Positions 1 through 11,814 of a DNA stretch of 64,000 nucleotides are shown one piece after another. The notes beneath the pieces were generated by a model. The model saw only the letters and a program-made list of their open reading frames with translations. It made no database searches and had not been told where the DNA came from. Position numbers and translations under genes: made by a program. The stretch comes from Adiantum capillus-veneris (taxonomy: Eukaryota > Streptophyta > Polypodiopsida > Polypodiales > Pteridaceae): contig CM043945.1 of assembly GCA_014529385.2 (NCBI GenBank), positions 147,452,741 through 147,516,740 on the forward strand, read 5' to 3'. Each line of letters starts with the position of its first letter. The first letter of the stretch is position 1.

Positions 1-343
1 ACGTGAAAGCTAGCACCTGAGTCCACAATCCAATTCTGTGCATAACACTTGTCATGAGCTAACAATGCATCAAGACTCAAATCTGATGTGAAAATCAACA
101 CATCATTTGACACTTCAGAAACTTTTTCGATGGTTGGACACTCAAGCACATTATTTCTTCAATTTTCACGATGCTATTAGGTTTGTCAGACTTCGCTTTT
201 TCTTTTCCCTTATCATGTTGCATTGTGCGACAATCTTTCTTCAAGTGTCCCTTTTTATGGCGGTACTAACACTCAACATTTTGCATGTCTTTGTCGCGAC
301 TCTTGCTACGACCTTGCCTCAACGACCACGGCTATGACCACAC
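1..343 (-). mobile_element. Ty1/copia relic, Gag zinc knuckle and protease part
   Basis: Read on the minus strand, positions 32-1 encode WIVDSGASFH, the active-site signature of a copia aspartic protease that trims the Gag-Pol polyprotein. About 200 bases earlier on that strand lies a zinc-knuckle-like stretch (VEC, then KKGHLKKDC), the RNA-binding end of Gag. The start of the same gag appears on the same strand at 8008-8614, so I infer that the Tat-like element at 344-8007 inserted into this older copia copy. The rest of pol would lie left of the window. It is a broken fossil with several breaks. The plus-strand ORF at 107-337 looks hydrophobic but is a shadow of this region. Confidence 0.7.
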
Positions 344-1041
344 TGGTGCAGCCAAAGTGTGTTGACCCAACCAGAGGACACAAGCAGTGGTATGTATGTC
401 TACAAATGCATGGAAGCTAGCTAGAGCAGATGGCAACAGCCTGGGCAGGCAAGTGGCAGCAGCAGCGATGTATGCTTTATGTGGTTTTATAGGCCAAAAG
501 GGTTCCAAATTGGTCCAAATGGGGTGACAAGTGAAGGAGGATCAAGATGATGGTTTTTGGCCCAGATATGTACAACTTGAAGTGCTGAAGAGCAGGTCCA
601 CACAGCTCATCGAACAGAGCCACGGTGTGCAAGATACCGTGCTTTGAAGCTGGGGATGTTTGCAGATTCTAGCCGGATAGGGCAGGTGGAGCCATGGAGT
701 CCAAGCCAGTTTGGAGCTATGGGTGTGTAGGGCTTGATCTATGGAGCTTGGTGCCGGTTTGAGAAGTGTGTGCCTCCCCGGACCTGTGGCGTGAGTATGA
801 AAGAGAAAGAGAGAGCGATTTGTGTTGTGTGGAAGTTGTCAACCGAAAAAGTTGGTGTGGTGTATTGTCAATTGTTGGTGCAAGGGTTGTGTGCGTACGA
901 TTGTGTGCAGATGACCGTTTATAGGAAAAATTGTCGAGTTTTGAAGGTGAACTCTAGTGGATTCGGGTGCAGTGATTATCCTGGGCTATAGAGAGGCAAA
1001 TTACTTGGGTTTTGGGTGTATTCCCCTTTCCCCCTATCCGT
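344..1041 (+). repeat. 5' LTR of the old Tat-like element
   Basis: The stretch from TGGTGCAGCCAAAG onward matches the 3' LTR that begins at 5939, and the tail matches the 3' LTR again up to the run of C before position 1041. This copy is only about 0.7 kb, against about 2.07 kb for the 3' copy. The exact right edge is uncertain by a few bases because the primer-binding-site block follows directly. Confidence 0.75.
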
Positions 1042-1046
1042 CTTTA

Positions 1047-1065
1047 GGTGCCCCCACTGAGGAGT
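1047..1065 (+). other. Candidate tRNA primer-binding site
   Basis: GGTGCCCCCACTGAGGAGT lies just inside the 5' LTR. The identical 19 bases lie in the same place (16828-16846) in the young Tat-like element, although the rest of the two leaders has diverged. Conservation at this position fits a primer-binding site. The complement would be a tRNA 3' end reading ...GGGGGCACC(A), and I could not assign it to a tRNA species. Confidence 0.55.
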
Positions 1066-4000
1066 ATTTGATTGCTCTTCGGGTTTGATCAAAGAAGCGT
1101 TTTTTCATCAAGAAGAGATGGCAGCAAGAGGTTATGGTCCAATTTTCATCGGAGAAGAAGAAGATCCGAAAGAGTGGATGGCCGACTTTGAGCTATATGT
1201 GTTGTCGCTGCATATGCCTACCGAGGATAACAAGATGCAGACGGTTCCACTACTGATGCAAGGAAGGGCAAAGACTTGGTTTTATGCTCTAGAAGGTGAA
1301 CAGAGGTTCATGTGGCCAGCTTTGCGGACTCGATTTTTGTAGGATTTTTGAAAAGAGGTATCTCCTGTTGATTTAGATGCAAGATTGAAGATTTTGAAGT
1401 AGGACGTGAACGAGGAATTTGGGGCATTTCTCGCTCGTTCAGAACATTGGAGGGATTTTGCAGTTTCCATGCAGTTGGTAGGTGGCGGTGAGTAATTTAA
1501 GTTGGAAAAATTCATGGCATGTTTGCATCCTAAGGTTCGAGAAAAAGTGGATTTTGAAAGCCCGAAAAATTACAACGGGACAGTTGCCAAAAGCAAGAAA
1601 ATCAAGAAGAAGATCGAGCAAGGCGCATTGGGGTACTAGTTGATGACCCCTAACCTTGCTCCAACTCCAAGGGAGGAAGCTTAAGCGGGTAACCAAGCAA
1701 ACCGAGGGGGAACAACAATTCCTTAAAAGTGAGTATGTAGGACAGAGGGCAGCCAAGGGTAGAAAGAGGTAGGGCTAGGCAGTTGCTTGGTAGGTGTTAT
1801 AATTGCGGAGAAGAGGGCCATTATGCTCCAGATTTCCCTCATCCACCAAGGGAAAGGGGTGGCATGTACGCTCTATTTGGTCCAGGCCAAGGAAAAGCAT
1901 AGTTAAATGGTCAAAGGGAGCAGTAAGCTATTGAAAATCACGCACCATCGGCCCCATAAGGTAATGATGAAGTGCAAAGAGTTAACATTATTGGGGTTGA
2001 TAGGTAGGAGGTCGATGTTATGGCCAACAAAAGAGCAAGAGGCGAAGGAACACCGAGACGGGGTGAGAAACCAAAGCTGGGAAAGGGAAAGAAAAAGTGG
2101 ACAAGAGGAAAGAGCAGCTTGAGCCAAGTAAAAGGAGACAACGATGAAAGATCAAGCAGACAGATTTTCAACTGGGGCGAGGTCATCCCGAATATGATAT
2201 GGTGAGTGATGTTCAAAACCAAAAAGCTGATATCACCTTTGCATAGTTGCTTGCATTGAACCCCAGATTGAGGAGGCAATTGTTGACAAGTGTTAGTACA
2301 AGGCTACCCCATGCAAGAGGTGATGCACATGTTGTGCAGAATGTGGCTTTAAGAGTGGGGAGCCCCACGGATGTGCTTCCAATGGTGGACATTTTGGTGG
2401 AAAGAAAGAAATGGGTGCAGGCCTATATTGATGGTGATGCTCAAGTATGCGTGATAACGGAGTCTGTTATGAAAGATATAGGCATCAAGTCTATGGTCAG
2501 GTCTAATGTTCGAATGAGGATGGCCAACCATGCCAAAGCTCGATGTTTGGGAGTGGCCCAGGACGTGAAGGTGAAAGTTATGGGTATTGAATGCCTCATT
2601 GACTTCTTTGTTATGAAAGCAGGTGAAAATGCTTATCTAGTCATACTGGGGAGGTCGTGGTTGTTGGCAATTGGGGCCAAGCAGGATTGGTAAACTGGGT
2701 TTTTTACCTTATCGGATCGAGAAAATGGTGGGCAAATTGTGCTCGACTTGAAGACCAGAGAAATCCGTTTTCACCCGGGGGCTGAGGATGATCAAGAAGG
2801 CTCCAATACTAGCTACGAGTATGAGATGAAATCGACTTATGATGAAGGCTCGAGTAGTGTGGAAGAGGAGGAGAGTAATGAAGACTTGCTGAAGCTGGAC
2901 ACAATCTATTTGGAGTCATGGTGGATTCTGCTAAGCCCATTGAAGGTATGCATACTCCAATCTGTGGTATAAAAGCTGAAGAAGTAGAGAATATGTTGGG
3001 GGAGGACCTAACCAAGCAAGAAAAGGAAATCTACGTGGAGCTATGTGGATTGTATCCCAGTTTGTTCGCTATGGAGTACAAAGATTTGCGAGGAGCTAAA
3101 GGAGTCGAACATCGAATCCTACTCAAGCCCGGATGTAAGCCGAAGGCACAGAAATTGAGAAGGTTGGGGGATATTCAGAAGGAAGCTTTGTGGCAGGAGG
3201 TCAACAAGCTGTTGGAGGCAGGTATTATCTATCCCATGAAAGAAGTTGAGTGGGTTTCCTCTGTTGTCATTACACAAAAGAACAACAAAAAGTGGAGGGT
3301 CTATGTAGACTATAAGCCATTAAATGCTGCTACAAAGCGGAACCACTACCCTTTGCCATTTCGGGATGAGATTTTGAACCAGGTCGCAGGTCATGAGAGG
3401 TATTCTATTATGGACGATTTTTTAGGTTATTTTCAGATTGGTATTGCGTTGGAGGATTAGATAAAGACTACTTTCAGCAGGTGCTTTGCTTATCATCTGA
3501 TGCCTTTTGGATTGGTGAATGCATATGCTACATTTTAGGATTATCTGGGTAAGTTTATCAGAGTTTTTATGGATGACATTGGTTGCTATAGTTCCAGAGC
3601 GGAGCACTTGTCCAAGTTGAAGCCGTGTTTCCAAAGACTAGATGAGGAAGGAGGACAATTGAACCCGAAGAAGTGCAAGTAGGCACAGACGCGGACTCGT
3701 CTTTTGGGGCATGTGGTCTAACAAAATCGTATTGAAGCGGATCCCAAAAAAGTGAAGGCTTTGGTTTTGATGGAGCCTCCCACCAATGCGACAAGTTTGG
3801 CCTTTTGTGCACAAACTCAAGTATTTGGCCAGGTTCTTTTGGATGCTTTCCCAGTATGTGTACCCACTTCAAAAATTGAGCCAATAGGTTCACAATTTCC
3901 GATGGACTGAAGATGCATAGATAGCCTTTGACAAGGTGAAGGAGATATTGTGTCAGTTGCCTACGGTGTGTCCTCCTAATAATGAGGATGTTTTTTTATG

Positions 4001-5899
4001 TGGCCATGACGGTGGGTACGATTGCTATAGGTGCGATATTGATACAAAAGGTGGGTAATTGCTACAAACCGACCTATTTTGATAGCAGAGTGATTAGCCC
4101 AAGGGAGAGATCATATACGAAGGCTGAACAGTGGGTGATGACCTTGGTCTTTGCCTGCCGGCAAGTTCAAAGTGCATTTTATTGTGCGGAAGTTTTATGT
4201 GCTCATATCTAACAATTTGTTGCCTGAAGTGGTGCTTCATCTCCAGCAAGAGAGAAGGATAAGGAAATGGGTACTTGAATTGCAGGAGTTTGAGTTCGAA
4301 TTCAAAACTGATCATACGAGTAGGTCTCATTTGGCGGATATGTTGGTCAACAAGGATGAGGACCTACCCATCTACCCAAGGGTGGTGAAAGAGGATGTTG
4401 CAGAGGAACCAGATTTGAAGGAAGATTTTACCATGTGGTTTGATGGCGCTTATAGAAGAGTTGTGCAAAAGGAAGGAGGAGGTGTGGTCATTCAGGATTC
4501 CCAAGGTACGGTAATTTTCTCCAGGGCCTATGATTTGGAGGGTGTTCACACGAATAATGAAGCAAAATACTTGTCGCTTCACTTGGGGCTCAAACAATGT
4601 GTGGAGTTCGAAATCTCCAGGTTGGTAGTTAAGGGTGATGCTCTCCTAGTTATTATAAAGCAGCTTTTGGGGCAATGGCAGGTAAAAAGAGATTCTCTCA
4701 AAAATTGGTTTTTTTCCATAAAGAAGTTGTTAAAGTTCTTTGAAGAAGTGAAGTTCAAGCATGTTAGGAGAGAATAGAATCAAGATGCGGATTGGTTGGC
4801 TAGTATAGTTGAGTGCAGACTCAAGTATCAAGTTTATATGTGGCAGTGACTACTTATGTGGGTAGGGAAACTCTCAAGGAGATTGATGATCTTTTGAGCC
4901 GAGCCACAAGGGGCTATCATAGCTCAGGATGCATTTGAAAAGTGGGGGTTAGATGCTATCAGTTCATTTTGCTAAAGTCTGCAAGTGGTAAGAAGTACAT
5001 TGTGGTGGCCATTGATTATCAGGTGGGTTGAAGCAAAGGTGGTAAAGGAGGTAAATGCCCATACAGTTGCCCAATTTGTTTTTGATTGCATATGTTGCCG
5101 CTTTGGAGTGCTTTGGGTGCTCATTCTTTATTGGGGTCAAGGGTTTAAAAGCAAGCTAGTGTGTGCACTAGTGGAGAAGCTAGGTATTCAACACAGGTTT
5201 TCATCTCCATATCATCCACAATGCAACGGTTTGGTTGAGAGTGCAAATGGATAGATAGTCAAGATGCTCACAAAGTATATATACAAACAGGTTGAAGAGT
5301 GGGAAGTTAACCTTGTTAAGTGTTTGTGGGCATACAGGACCTCTTATAAAGTGGCTACCAACTTTACTCCTTATGAGTTGGTTTATGGCAAGGAAGCGGT
5401 GCTGCCTGTTTATGTGCAATAGGGTGCACTAAAAGGTATGTGGTGGATTAATAAGTCTCACCAAGATGTTTTGTAGCATAAGACAACTAGTCTTGAAACT
5501 CTGAAGATGGACCGTGAAGCAGAAGGAGAAAAGAGTGGCGAAGTTCAACCAACACTTGCCAGAGAAGCAAATAGAAAAGGGGGATTTAGTGATGAAGTAT
5601 GAAAGCTATCTGGATTTCACCTTGTAGAAGAAGTTTAAGAAGAAGTGGACACGACACTATAAAGTCCATCAGGTTTTTCCTCATGATACTTATTTGTTGA
5701 TGCAGATGAACGGTGTGAGTTTCTTTGAAAGGGAGTTGGTGCCAACAATGCATCAAGTTTTGATAGAAGGGGTTGGGCAACCAACCTAAACAGGGTTTAC
5801 ACTAGCCGCAAATAAGACTTTGTACATATAGTAGGATTTTTGTTTGCTCACAATGTCTGTCACTTTTGTAGGTTCTTAGTTTCTTTAGTTGTCCTTTTG

Positions 5900-5920
5900 G
5901 TTGAACATTGAATGTTCAAC
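5900..5920. repeat. 21-bp perfect palindrome before the 3' LTR
   Basis: The sequence GTTGAACATT-G-AATGTTCAAC has two 10-base arms around a single central base. It lies about 20 bases upstream of the 3' LTR, next to the purine-rich tract AAGAGGGTTGGGCAA. It could form a hairpin, but chance cannot be excluded. Confidence 0.7.
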
Positions 5921-5938
5921 AAGAGGGTTGGGCAATGA

Positions 5939-8007
5939 TGGTGCAACCAAAGTGTGTTGACCCTAGCATAGGGCACAATCAATGGTATGTATGCCTACAA
6001 ATGCATGGAAGAGGGCTAGAGCAGATGGCAAAAGCCTGGGCAGGCAAGTGGCAGTAGTGATGTATGATTTATGTGGTTTTATAGGCCAAAAGGGTTCCAA
6101 AGTGGTCCAGATGGGGTGACAAGTGAAGGAGGATCAAGGTGATGGTTTTTGGCCTAGATATGTAGAGCTTGAAGTGCTGAAGGAGTAGGTCATGATGGCT
6201 CGTCGAATAGAGCCACGGTGTACAAGATACCGTGCTTTGAAGTTGGGGATGTTTGTAGATTCTAGCAAGATAGGGCAGGTGGAGCCATGGAGTCTAAGCC
6301 ACTCTAGAGCTATGGGTGTGTAGGGCTTGATCTATGGAGCCTGCTAATCTTTTTAGATCGACAATGTGAGTTCCGGATGCCAAGTTATTAGCAATTGAAG
6401 TTTTGTCGAGGGTCAGTTCCGTGCCAGTTTGGTTGCCTCGACAGGTGTGTCATTTGATGTTTTCAAAGCTTCAGCAGGGTTGCATGTGTTTTATGCAGCA
6501 AGTGAAGACCATAGGAAGTTGCAGTACATCAAACGGAGTCCGGACTAGTGAGATATGGCCTGTTGGAATTGGGTCAGTTACAGAAGGTGCGGTGTTAGAT
6601 GAGATTTTGCCGTTTTGGCGGCATTAGTTGGCCGGCCCGGGAAGGTCAAAAGGCGACAAGAGCTTGATGAATTGAAGTCGGGGATTGGAGTTTCCATTGG
6701 TTTTTCACGGCTCGGTCATCCGACCCTTGGGCATCAAACTGCAAGTAGTGAAGTTGTAGGGAGAAAATGCTTTTAAAGGGTTTCTTTGGAATTTTTGTGA
6801 GCTTGGGGGGTTTCGAGAGCATGACATCCAGCACTACCATGTGGCACGTGGGTTGAACCCACATATACGAGGGCAAAAGATGGAGGACCGGGATATATAT
6901 ATGTGAGGAGTTCCTCCCTAAAGGCATCTCAAAGGAGCCACTTGGGGCTCCCATGAGTGGTGAGCCATGGCGGCAGTTGGCGATGTGGGTTCTACTCGGG
7001 GCCGAGCTTGATGATGGGGGCGGTTTTGGGCGACGCGCTGGCATCAGGTGGCACCTAGTGGGGCGGTGTAGCATGCTCATGTGGCACCGCTACGGCGGGC
7101 TCTATCCCGTGCCAATATTTTTGAGAGAGAGAGAGTGGGAGCATCGACGACGCCGTCGGTACCCCAGTTAAAGGGGAGTGCATGTGGGATCTTGGGGCCC
7201 AAGCAAGCTCAAAATTGGTGGTTCCCGTGTAGTGCTAAGAAAAGAAGAGGCTCTGCCAAAAATAGGAGGCCCATGCACATGCCCAATAAGGGGCCGATTT
7301 TTCGCATTCAGGGGGGAGCTTTTTTGGGGAGAGAAGGCAGAGAAGAAGAAGAGGGAGCTTTCACAAGAGCTCGGAGAGGAGTTTTTTGTGCGAAGAATTG
7401 AAGGTGAAGGAGACAGAGCTCGAGGAGAAGCCTCCAATGGCAGAGAAGGAGAAGGTTTTGAAGTTTCTTTGAGCCAACAAAGGTAACAAAGTTTTTCTTG
7501 TGTCCTCAAGAGGGAAGTCGATCCGAGGCAACGCCAAGCATTGCTAGAATCCTTTGGTGCTCGTCGTGCTGGACCGACTGAGCTGTGTGATAGCAGAGAG
7601 TTTTTGGGATTGTAACAAGGGTTTTTTTCTAGTAATTGAAGTAAGCCAGGCAAGTTTGTTTTCGTCTCCTTCCCCTATTCCCCCTTCTCGTCTTTGCTCT
7701 ATCCTCGTTGTCTGATGCCGGTTTCAAAAGTGTATGCCTGCCCGGACTTGTGGTGTGAGTGTGAGAGGGAAAGAGAGAGCGATTTGTTTTGTGTGGAAGC
7801 TAGCTGTCAACCAGCAAAGTTGGTCTGGTGTATTGTCAATTATTGGTGCAAGGGTCGTGTGCGTAGGGTCGTGTGCAAATGACGATTTGTAGGCAAAATT
7901 GTCGAGTACTGAAGGTGAACTCTAGTGGATTGGGGTGCAATGATTATCTTGGCTATAGAGAGGCATATTACTTGGGTTTCGGGTGTGTTCCCCTTTCCCC
8001 TTATTCA
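5939..8007 (+). repeat. 3' LTR of the old Tat-like element
   Basis: It begins TGGTGCAACC directly after a purine-rich tract and ends near TTATTCA. Its first 0.4 kb and last 0.3 kb match the 5' LTR. It also carries roughly 1.4 kb that the 5' LTR lacks, including a relatively GC-rich part around 6.9-7.6 kb. ORFs within it (for example on the minus strand near 7168-7653) look like shadows of biased sequence, and I do not call them genes. Confidence 0.7.
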
Positions 8008-8614
8008 ATGCTGCCTTTGCTTGTTACGATTGCCACTATCCACATATGCATCACCATGTCCACTCGGATCAAGAGATTGAATTTGAATCTCCTCAATGAG
8101 CAATGCACCAGCAAGACCGCTAAAATCTAACTTGCCATTGGGTGCAAAATTGCTTATGACTGTGTTGAAGGTATCCCATGACGATGGTAGCGAACATAGC
8201 AAGAAAATGGCCTTCATTTCATCATCAAAATTGAGAAACGTTGTTGAACTCGTTCAAGTGATAACTAACATTACTGCCTTCTTTCATGTTCATGAGCATC
8301 AATTTCTTCATCAAGAAAACCTTGTTTGAGGCATTATTTCCATCCCAAGCCTTACATAGAGCATCAGACAAATCTTTGGCATTGGTCTTATCCATTATGC
8401 TAAAGTAAATGGATTCACCAAGGTGCAGGAGAATGGTCACCATAGCATGCTCATTCAAGTCATCCCACCCATCATTAGTGTACACGTTCTCTCTTCTTGC
8501 ATGCAAGGGAGCTATCAAGCCTTTGTTGATCAAAACATCTTGCATACAATGCCGCCAAATGACAAAGTTTGAACCATCAAACTTTTTGATGTAGTACGCA
8601 CTACTCGTAGCCAT
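8008..8614 (-). mobile_element. Ty1/copia relic, start of gag
   Basis: The minus-strand product begins MATSSAYYIKKFDGSNFVIW, the usual N-terminus of plant copia Gag, where an F-DG-NF-W block starts the capsid-like domain. It continues with LGESIYFSIMDKTNAKDLSDALC and LPSSWDTFNTVISNF, both typical of the retrotransposon Gag (UBN2-like) fold. It stops at the edge of the inserted Tat-like element, and its continuation is at 343-1. Gag packages element RNA in cytoplasmic particles. This copy is a broken fossil. Confidence 0.8.
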
Positions 8615-10029
8615 GATTAAAAGAATGTAGCCAAAAACTTTATGGCGAATTTTTTGGGATAATTTCGGTAGAGTTTCCCCTAGAATAGGATCAAAAACTC
8701 AAACCAAAATAGTACAATCACTGTGTAAGATAAGCTAGAAGTTTCAAGGATGCATAAAATGGACTCGCGGGAAAAATCTAGCAGTCTTTTTTGTACGAGG
8801 AGTCAAAACTCGACTCAAAAAATGCAAAAACTGCTCAAAAGAACCATTGGGGATCAACTGCTCAAAACCATTGTTGTGTGACCGCCAACTCGACGTCAAA
8901 AGCACAAGAAACTGTCGAGATACATGTCCTATGGCGAGGGTACCATAAAGGGGAACTCCAGCTACATGTGTCACTGAAGGTATCTCAACATTCAAGAATA
9001 CCCCAGCTCAAAGAAAACCTCACGCTATCGACCCTCCAAGGCTAATGCAGACACAAAAGGACTAGCCACAATCTCATAAGGTCTCTTTTGGTCCGAGTCT
9101 CAAAAACAACCGGAAAAACTGCCAAAATAGCCAAAAAATGGCCCCAAATGTAATACAATGGGCAATGTCTGCACTTCAATGTACATGAGTGACCACGCTC
9201 AAACAGGTGCCAAGAATTGCTACATGCAGTAAAAGTGATCCATGCGGGGATATATGCTCTCAAAAGAGCTCAACAACAATAGGTGTGCTCAAAAGAACAA
9301 GCATCTGTCAATATTGCATGGTCATCTGCAGAGGAAACCACTATCAAAATGACTGTCAAAGTTGCCCAAAAAGTGTTGTCTGTAAGTGTCTGGAAACATG
9401 GAGAAACTGCTTGTGAATGGGCTCAAAAGCCCCCTGTAACCTGCATTTGGTGTCGGTATGTGCCGATTTCCACCATTGGACAAAAATATGCTAGTCGAAT
9501 AGCCGCCAAGAGTGTTGTAGCCAAAAACCGTGTCGTAAGGTCCGATCGGTGCGCTTGGTGCCAATGTCGTCACTCCTCTGTGGTAGAGGCACCTCAGCCA
9601 TGCATGTCGCAAGCACGATCGTCCGCGAGAAAGCGCTCGTCGGCGGGAATGCTCGGCGTTGGGGGTCGAATCGATAGGTTGTCGATGTTGAGGTCGCTCT
9701 CGTCGATGTCAGTGCCGATATCGAGGTCGCCTCCCGCTGCCGGATGGGAGTACCCGCCATATTTGCTAAAATCGGTGCCGAGATGATGAGGCTAAAAATC
9801 TTGCTCTCTCTCGGTCTCTCTCTCACTCTTAGCTGTCTCTCAAGCTCTCAAGCTCTGAAGCACACTCTCTCTCACAGCTTTGCTCTCAAGCTTGGTGTAA
9901 TGGAAATGGCCTATGAACTTTCAAAATAGCGGAATTAGGAGAATTAAAGAGAGCCTTTTTGTGAGACTACTTTGAGAACATAGAGGGTGAACTTAATTGA
10001 TGGTAGCAACATAATCATAGTACTTAAGT
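8615..10029. other. Non-coding stretch with a GC-rich block, no gene recognised
   Basis: The left half is rich in CTCAAAA and CAAAAACT words and has no protein-like pattern that I know. Around 9430-9830 the base composition becomes richer in G and C, with many CG dinucleotides, and minus-strand ORFs 9826-9491 and 9612-9322 overlap there. Neither product resembles a family I recognise. The block may be leader DNA of the minus-strand copia, or a captured fragment. Confidence 0.4.
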
Positions 10030-10573
10030 AACTTGGCATGAACAATACTTTTGCAAGAGAGAGAGAGTTTAGAGAACTTGACAACAATTGAGGACCAGAT
10101 TTATGTGGAGCCGGTCCCCCCTCCGATAGGCTTTTGTATTATAGATTCTCCCATCAAGAGAGACTTGGTACAATACAATCTTTGTGTTCCTTGTGACCTA
10201 GGTGATGTAGTGAAGATGGAAAGCTTCATGCATCACGAGCATAACATAGACTTTGTAAAAAGCATTAACTATCCCAAACCTCAGTCCCAAGGCCTCAAAC
10301 ACCTTCAAAGGTGGAGAGAGATAGTGGGGAATGAGGGTAGGGAAGAGGAAGAAGAAACATTCATAGGAGAAAGAAGTAGTTCCTTGCTTATCATCACTCT
10401 TCTTGCTAGAATACATAATAGCATAGTAATGAAGATGGCAAGCTTAAGAAGCATGGAAGCATGGCTCTTGGTTGGATTTGCATTCCATAGCCAAGAGTGT
10501 TGGTGTAGACTCTCAACTTCTCTACTAGCTTGGAGAAGGAGATGGAGCTCTTGCACTTTGCACTTCACACAAT

Positions 10574-10648
<75 letters not shown>

Positions 10649-10870
10649 AGAGTATACCCCCCAAGCTAGCCCCCTTCTTGCTTTGGGCGACCCCCTCTTC
10701 TAGCACTCTCTAGCATTTGATTGGACCTCCTCAAGCTTGGCCAATCATAGGCCTAGTGCATAACAAGCAACAAAGGTAGCCCTGGGACAAGTGTCCCCCT
10801 TTCCCCTTTGAGAGAGAGGACTCGATAAATGAAAAAACAATTAATTAAATTAGCTAATTTATCATTGTAC
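10030..10870 (-). repeat. LTR relic related to the young chromovirus LTR
   Basis: Read on the minus strand, this follows the order of the 1.57-kb LTR at 52939-54503. First comes the TTAATTAATT stretch, then GGGGAAAGGGGGACAC, the GAGGTCCAAT word, GCAAATCCAACCAAGAGCCA, GAAGGTGT-TGAGG, the CATGAAGCTT-CCATCTTCA block and finally GGAGGGGGGACCGGCTCCA. Similarity is obvious but much reduced, so this is an older or sister-family copy. The outer ends are not defined. I did not find a matching internal region or partner LTR. Confidence 0.7.
10574..10644. repeat. GA microsatellite
   Basis: About 71 bases of nearly pure GA lie inside the chromovirus-like LTR relic. The related young LTRs have an AC run at the matching place, so the microsatellite seems to have been replaced or expanded separately. 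Confidence 0.95.
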
Positions 10871-11312
10871 CCCTTGGGAGGCCAACCGATAGACTTTGGC
10901 AGGCTCTCTTACTCGCTCTCAAACGACCTACTCAACAAGGCCTTGCTCCATTGTCACAACAATTTATGCCCTGGCTCGTGACCTGCTGCTCTAATTTCCC
11001 CTCCTTTGCTTAAGTCGACTTGCTTGCACCTCGATTTCCTGTAGCTTGGCTACTGCCCAAGCCAGAGTCTGATTCTTTGTTCAATTGACCTTCAAAGCTT
11101 CAAAGCTTGCCTACTCCAGGTTTAGTGATGTTGCCCAATTCGTTGCCTCTATTGCAATTCAACCTGCTTGATTGCTTGCATTAAGCCTTCAAGGATTGTC
11201 TGCTTGCTACATCCTGAAAGGCCTTCAAAGGGCTTGCTTCGATTTCCTAGCCTTGCTCCCCAATACCCTCAGCCTGATTTGCTGCAGTAGGTTTCAAAAC
11301 TCCCAAGCTCGG
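10871..11312. other. Stretch without a recognisable gene
   Basis: This is pyrimidine-rich sequence between the chromovirus-like LTR relic and the TRIM element. It may include the outer end of that LTR or leader sequence of the minus-strand copia whose primer-binding site is at 13471-13484. I see no convincing protein pattern. Confidence 0.4.
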
Positions 11313-11802
11313 TGTTATGGAATTGATATCTTATTATTTATTGCAGCTGTGTGACAGGTGGAAAAGGCTTGACCGAGCTAAGCTTTGCAAAAGGATATCA
11401 TATTTTATGTACATTTTATTATTCAAGTGCTCTTTATGAGCTTTGGCCAACTATGTCCGACCGGCTAGTTTGTACTCACTTTGACCATTCAAGAATCTAT
11501 AAATTAAATACGCGCAAGAGGGAAATGGTCACTCTTGCACAGGGGGAGATTGCACCCAGTGTCCATGTACTTCTTCTCTCATCTTCCCTCTTCTCTCTCG
11601 CCGTGCCGGCGTAGCACTCCGGTATAGGAGGTGCGCCTGCACCCGCTCTTTTATCCTCTCGCGCTCTCAATCTCTCTCTTTGTTCGCGTATGGCTTCGAT
11701 TCCGTGCTATGGGATTCGTCAGGTATGTGGATTTGTCGATTTATGTGTTATATTGTGTTATCTTGGATGATTTGCAGGGCAGCCATGCTCCCGTCTGTAG
11801 CA
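11313..11802 (+). repeat. 5' LTR of TRIM
   Basis: It begins TGTTATGGAATTGATATC and ends CCGTCTGTAGCA. A TATA-like TATAAAT lies at 11498-11504. The 3' copy at 12930-13420 matches along its whole length. Confidence 0.92.
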
Positions 11803-11803
11803 G

Positions 11804-11814
11804 TGGTATCAGAG
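11804..11814 (+). other. Primer-binding site (initiator Met-tRNA type)
   Basis: TGGTATCAGAG starts two bases after the 5' LTR end. It matches the 3' end of plant initiator Met-tRNA, the usual primer in plant copia and TRIM elements. Confidence 0.85.

Larger units (their letters stand above)
344..8007 (+). mobile_element. Old Ty3/gypsy Tat-like LTR retrotransposon, broken
   Basis: The ends are two related LTRs. Between them lie, in order, a gag capsid-like region (about 1.12-1.65 kb), a worn zinc knuckle (about 1.80-1.85 kb), protease (YIDGDAQVCV, about 2.43 kb), reverse transcriptase (about 3.1-3.6 kb; LNAATKRNHYPLPF is typical of the Tat/Athila branch), RNase H (about 3.9-4.35 kb), a second archaeal-type RNase H (MWFDGAYRR, then NNEAKY, about 4.43-4.76 kb) and integrase (about 4.98-5.6 kb; HPQCNGLVE). 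A purine-rich tract precedes the 3' LTR. The coding region is heavily broken, with at least ten breaks. The LTRs differ by roughly a tenth of positions, so the insertion is old. I found no clear target duplication. It sits inside the copia relic at 1-343 and 8008-8614. Confidence 0.85.

Noticed and set aside
107-337. Plus-strand ORF with hydrophobic, membrane-like product
   Set aside because: The opposite strand reads as copia zinc knuckle and protease, so the plus ORF is a shadow. The hydrophobic look comes from complementing lysine-rich codons.
7168-7653. 161-codon minus-strand ORF
   Set aside because: It lies inside the 3' LTR of the old Tat-like element, has low-complexity S/P/L composition and matches no family.
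10051-10575. 174-codon plus-strand ORF
   Set aside because: The sequence is a minus-strand LTR relic related to the chromovirus LTR, and the ORF has no conserved counterpart in the young LTRs.
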